Under the pieces are notes generated by a model. That model worked only from the letters and a program-made list of their open reading frames with translations, searched no databases and was not told the origin of the DNA. From Mycolicibacterium bacteremicum (GTDB lineage Bacteria; Actinomycetota; Actinomycetes; Mycobacteriales; Mycobacteriaceae), in assembly GCF_943913955.1 (NCBI RefSeq), contig NZ_CALUAE010000001.1, positions 62,001-126,000 of the forward strand: a stretch of 64,000 nt of DNA. Reading direction: 5' to 3'. A program made the translations under genes and the position numbers. Position 1 is the first letter of the stretch; the number at the start of each line of letters is the position of its first letter. Shown piece by piece: positions 62,644-64,000 of the stretch.

Positions 62644-63681
62644 TCACCTTCCGGCGAGTTCGGCCAGTGAGTCGTCGAACAGTCGTCGCAGATCCGTGCC
62701 CGCAGCGGCAGCCATCATGGCGATGACGCTGCTCGGCGCGAACGAGCAGTACAGACCCGCCTCCAGGAAGAACGGTTCCCCCGCGGGGTCGATCCGGAAG
62801 TCGAACAGGCTGTAGTCACGGCAGCCCAGCGCACGGTGGCATCGCTCGGCGGCCGCCCAGACCCGTTGCGTCACAGGGTCGTCGGTGGGCACCATCCAGG
62901 CCCGGTCAGTGCTCTTGGCCACCAGGTGTAGCGCACCATCGGTGTCGCGGTCCAACTTGTCCGCGCCCGTGCGGATCGGCTTGGACACCGCGTCCACCGC
63001 GTACTCCTCCAGCGGCAGCGGCACCAGCTCACCATCGCGCACCACGATCCCGCACCGCACCTCGCGGCCGAGCGGGATGAACGACTCGACGAGCACCGCC
63101 TCGTCGTGCGCCAGGGCGTCATCGACGGCGCGGTCGTAGTCACCGGCATCGGTCACCAGCGTCACACCCACGGAGTTGTCCGCCGACACCGGTTTCACCA
63201 CAACGGGATAGCCCAGGTCGGTGCGGGTGCGGCCGCGCACCACGCGCCCTTCGGGTACCCGCACGCCGGCCGCGGCCACCAGTGCCCGCGCCTTCGCCTT
63301 ATCCGCGCCCAGCGCCATGACCGCAGCGCTGCTACCGACGTACGGGACCCCCAGAACATCGAACAGTGACCGGTAGGCGGTCATGCCCGGCAGGCAGAAC
63401 ATCTGTGGGACCATCACGTCCGGCGCGAGGCTCTCGATATGGGATATGGCCTGCGGCAACGACATCTGCGGTACTGCCGCCAGCGATCGCGGCGACAGGT
63501 CGGCCGGAAAGGACCACCGGCCGCCCGGCGCCACGTGCGCCACCAGCATCCGGTGGCGCCGCGGGTCCGCCAGCGCGTCGATACTGGCCCCGGCATACAG
63601 CCTGGAGAGCTCGGCGAAGAACTCGTCGACCGGGGAGCCGACGAGTTGGAGCACCGTGCGTACGGTGGCGGCCTCAGTCAC
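62644..63681 (-). CDS. D-Ala-D-Ala ligase-like ATP-grasp enzyme
   Basis: A 345-residue ATP-grasp ligase: GVPYVGSSAAVMALGADKAK at the N-terminal ligase fold, VVVKPVSADNSVGVTLVTDA for the ATP lid, EVRCGIVVRDG, YSLFDFRIDPAGEPFFLEAG with the Mg2+ acidic residues. It is not the standard Ddl; the Y-G-E loop is altered, so the substrate may differ. The GTG start overlaps the next upstream gene by 8 bases. The unit with a TauD dioxygenase looks biosynthetic rather than cell-wall. Confidence 0.82.
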   Translation of the reverse strand: MTEAATVRTVLQLVGSPVDEFFAELSRLYAGASIDALADPRRHRMLVAHVAPGGRWSFPADLSPRSLAAVPQMSLPQAISHIESLAPDVMVPQMFCLPGMTAYRSLFDVLGVPYVGSSAAVMALGADKAKARALVAAAGVRVPEGRVVRGRTRTDLGYPVVVKPVSADNSVGVTLVTDAGDYDRAVDDALAHDEAVLVESFIPLGREVRCGIVVRDGELVPLPLEEYAVDAVSKPIRTGADKLDRDTDGALHLVAKSTDRAWMVPTDDPVTQRVWAAAERCHRALGCRDYSLFDFRIDPAGEPFFLEAGLYCSFAPSSVIAMMAAAAGTDLRRLFDDSLAELAGR

Positions 63682-64000
63682 CGCCGGGCTCCACCAGCTT
63701 GCCGATGTTGAAATCGATCCGGCTCCACCCGCGCCCGCTACGCAGGTTGTGCATCAGCAACGATGGGATCTGGAGATGGTGCACCAGCAGATAGGGCAGC
63801 GGATCCCGCCGGTCGAAGATCGCGTCCTTACCGGCGATGATGCCGCACAACCGGCTCCACCGGCCGGGCTGGGTGAGCAGACGCCACAGCTCGTGATAGG
63901 TCCAATACGTCGCTCGCGCAGCGGAATCCGGCACCACGGTCGGGTGCCCGTCGTCGAGATATGCCGGTGCCACCCGGGCATCGTCGTAGAACATGGTGAT
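63674..64000 (-). CDS. Unknown protein, possibly 5'-truncated by right edge
   Basis: The visible frame runs to the right edge, with an ATG at 63994. It encodes TYWTYHELWRLLTQPGRWSR, then AGKDAIFDRRDPLPYLLVHH and LRSGRGWSRIDFNIGKLVEP. No family is recognised. It overlaps the ATP-grasp gene by 8 bases and so belongs to the same operon. If ATG 63994 is the start the protein has 106 residues; otherwise more lies outside. Confidence 0.55.
   Translation of the reverse strand: MTMFYDDARVAPAYLDDGHPTVVPDSAARATYWTYHELWRLLTQPGRWSRLCGIIAGKDAIFDRRDPLPYLLVHHLQIPSLLMHNLRSGRGWSRIDFNIGKLVEPGGD

Overview
The window is high-GC, gene-dense DNA typical of a fast-growing actinobacterium, most likely a Mycolicibacterium/Mycobacterium-type organism. 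The pointers are three short-chain dehydrogenases of the type often coupled to mycofactocin, several P450s (one with its own 3Fe-4S-type ferredoxin), an F420-type oxidoreductase, many TetR/GntR regulators, and GTG/TTG starts with ATGA/GTGA overlaps. The species call is inference; no rRNA or tRNA was seen. Gene starts were chosen from Shine-Dalgarno positions and overlaps.

Left part (1-7.3 kb): a sugar or sugar-alcohol catabolic locus. A DhaK-type kinase (cut by the left edge), an SDR and a TIM-barrel isomerase read leftward. A metabolite:H+ symporter, a transketolase split into two genes and a GntR regulator read rightward. A near-identical palindrome occurs three times in the divergent promoter and again in front of the regulator, so the GntR protein probably controls both arms and itself. 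The gene set fits apulose- or tetrulose-type chemistry. A TetR gene follows.

7.3-17.4 kb: an alcohol/aldehyde oxidation island. It holds a P450 with its ferredoxin, a divergent TetR gene, three mycofactocin-type SDRs, an intact aldehyde dehydrogenase, a second aldehyde dehydrogenase broken by a one-base frameshift, a tandem carboxymuconolactone-decarboxylase-like protein and a second TetR gene. That TetR frame runs into a decayed fragment of an anion (DASS-type) transporter.

17.4-26.3 kb: a LysR regulator, an ERG2/sigma-1-receptor-like protein, a MoxR-DUF58-VWA-serine protease operon, a two-component system and a LysE exporter.

25.5-41.8 kb: the largest coherent unit. A GntR regulator with an apparent double winged helix lies upstream of an aconitase gene and a fumarylacetoacetate-hydrolase-family gene. 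Divergent to it is a 12-gene unit with almost no gaps: ABC importer, aldehyde dehydrogenase, cupin, isopropylmalate-dehydrogenase-like enzyme, Asp/Glu-racemase-like enzyme, DUF1537 kinase, class II aldolase-type decarboxylase, LDH2-type dehydrogenase, quinol-monooxygenase-like protein and a second GntR. GTACT/AGTAC palindromes lie in front of both arms. It looks like a sugar-acid (tetronate-like) catabolic regulon.

41.9-57 kb: an alpha/beta hydrolase, glycogen debranching enzyme GlgX, an RsbQ/RsbP-like energy-stress pair, a Mn/Zn ABC importer with a perfect operator, a drug efflux MFS protein, a membrane protein, an exported L,D-transpeptidase-like protein, a spore-photoproduct-lyase-like radical SAM protein and an F420-type oxidoreductase.

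57-64 kb: a TetR-regulated P450/SDR cluster, a TspO/MarR divergent pair with its operator, two small zinc-ribbon proteins, and at the right edge the start of a possible biosynthetic cluster (TauD-type dioxygenase, ATP-grasp ligase, unknown protein).
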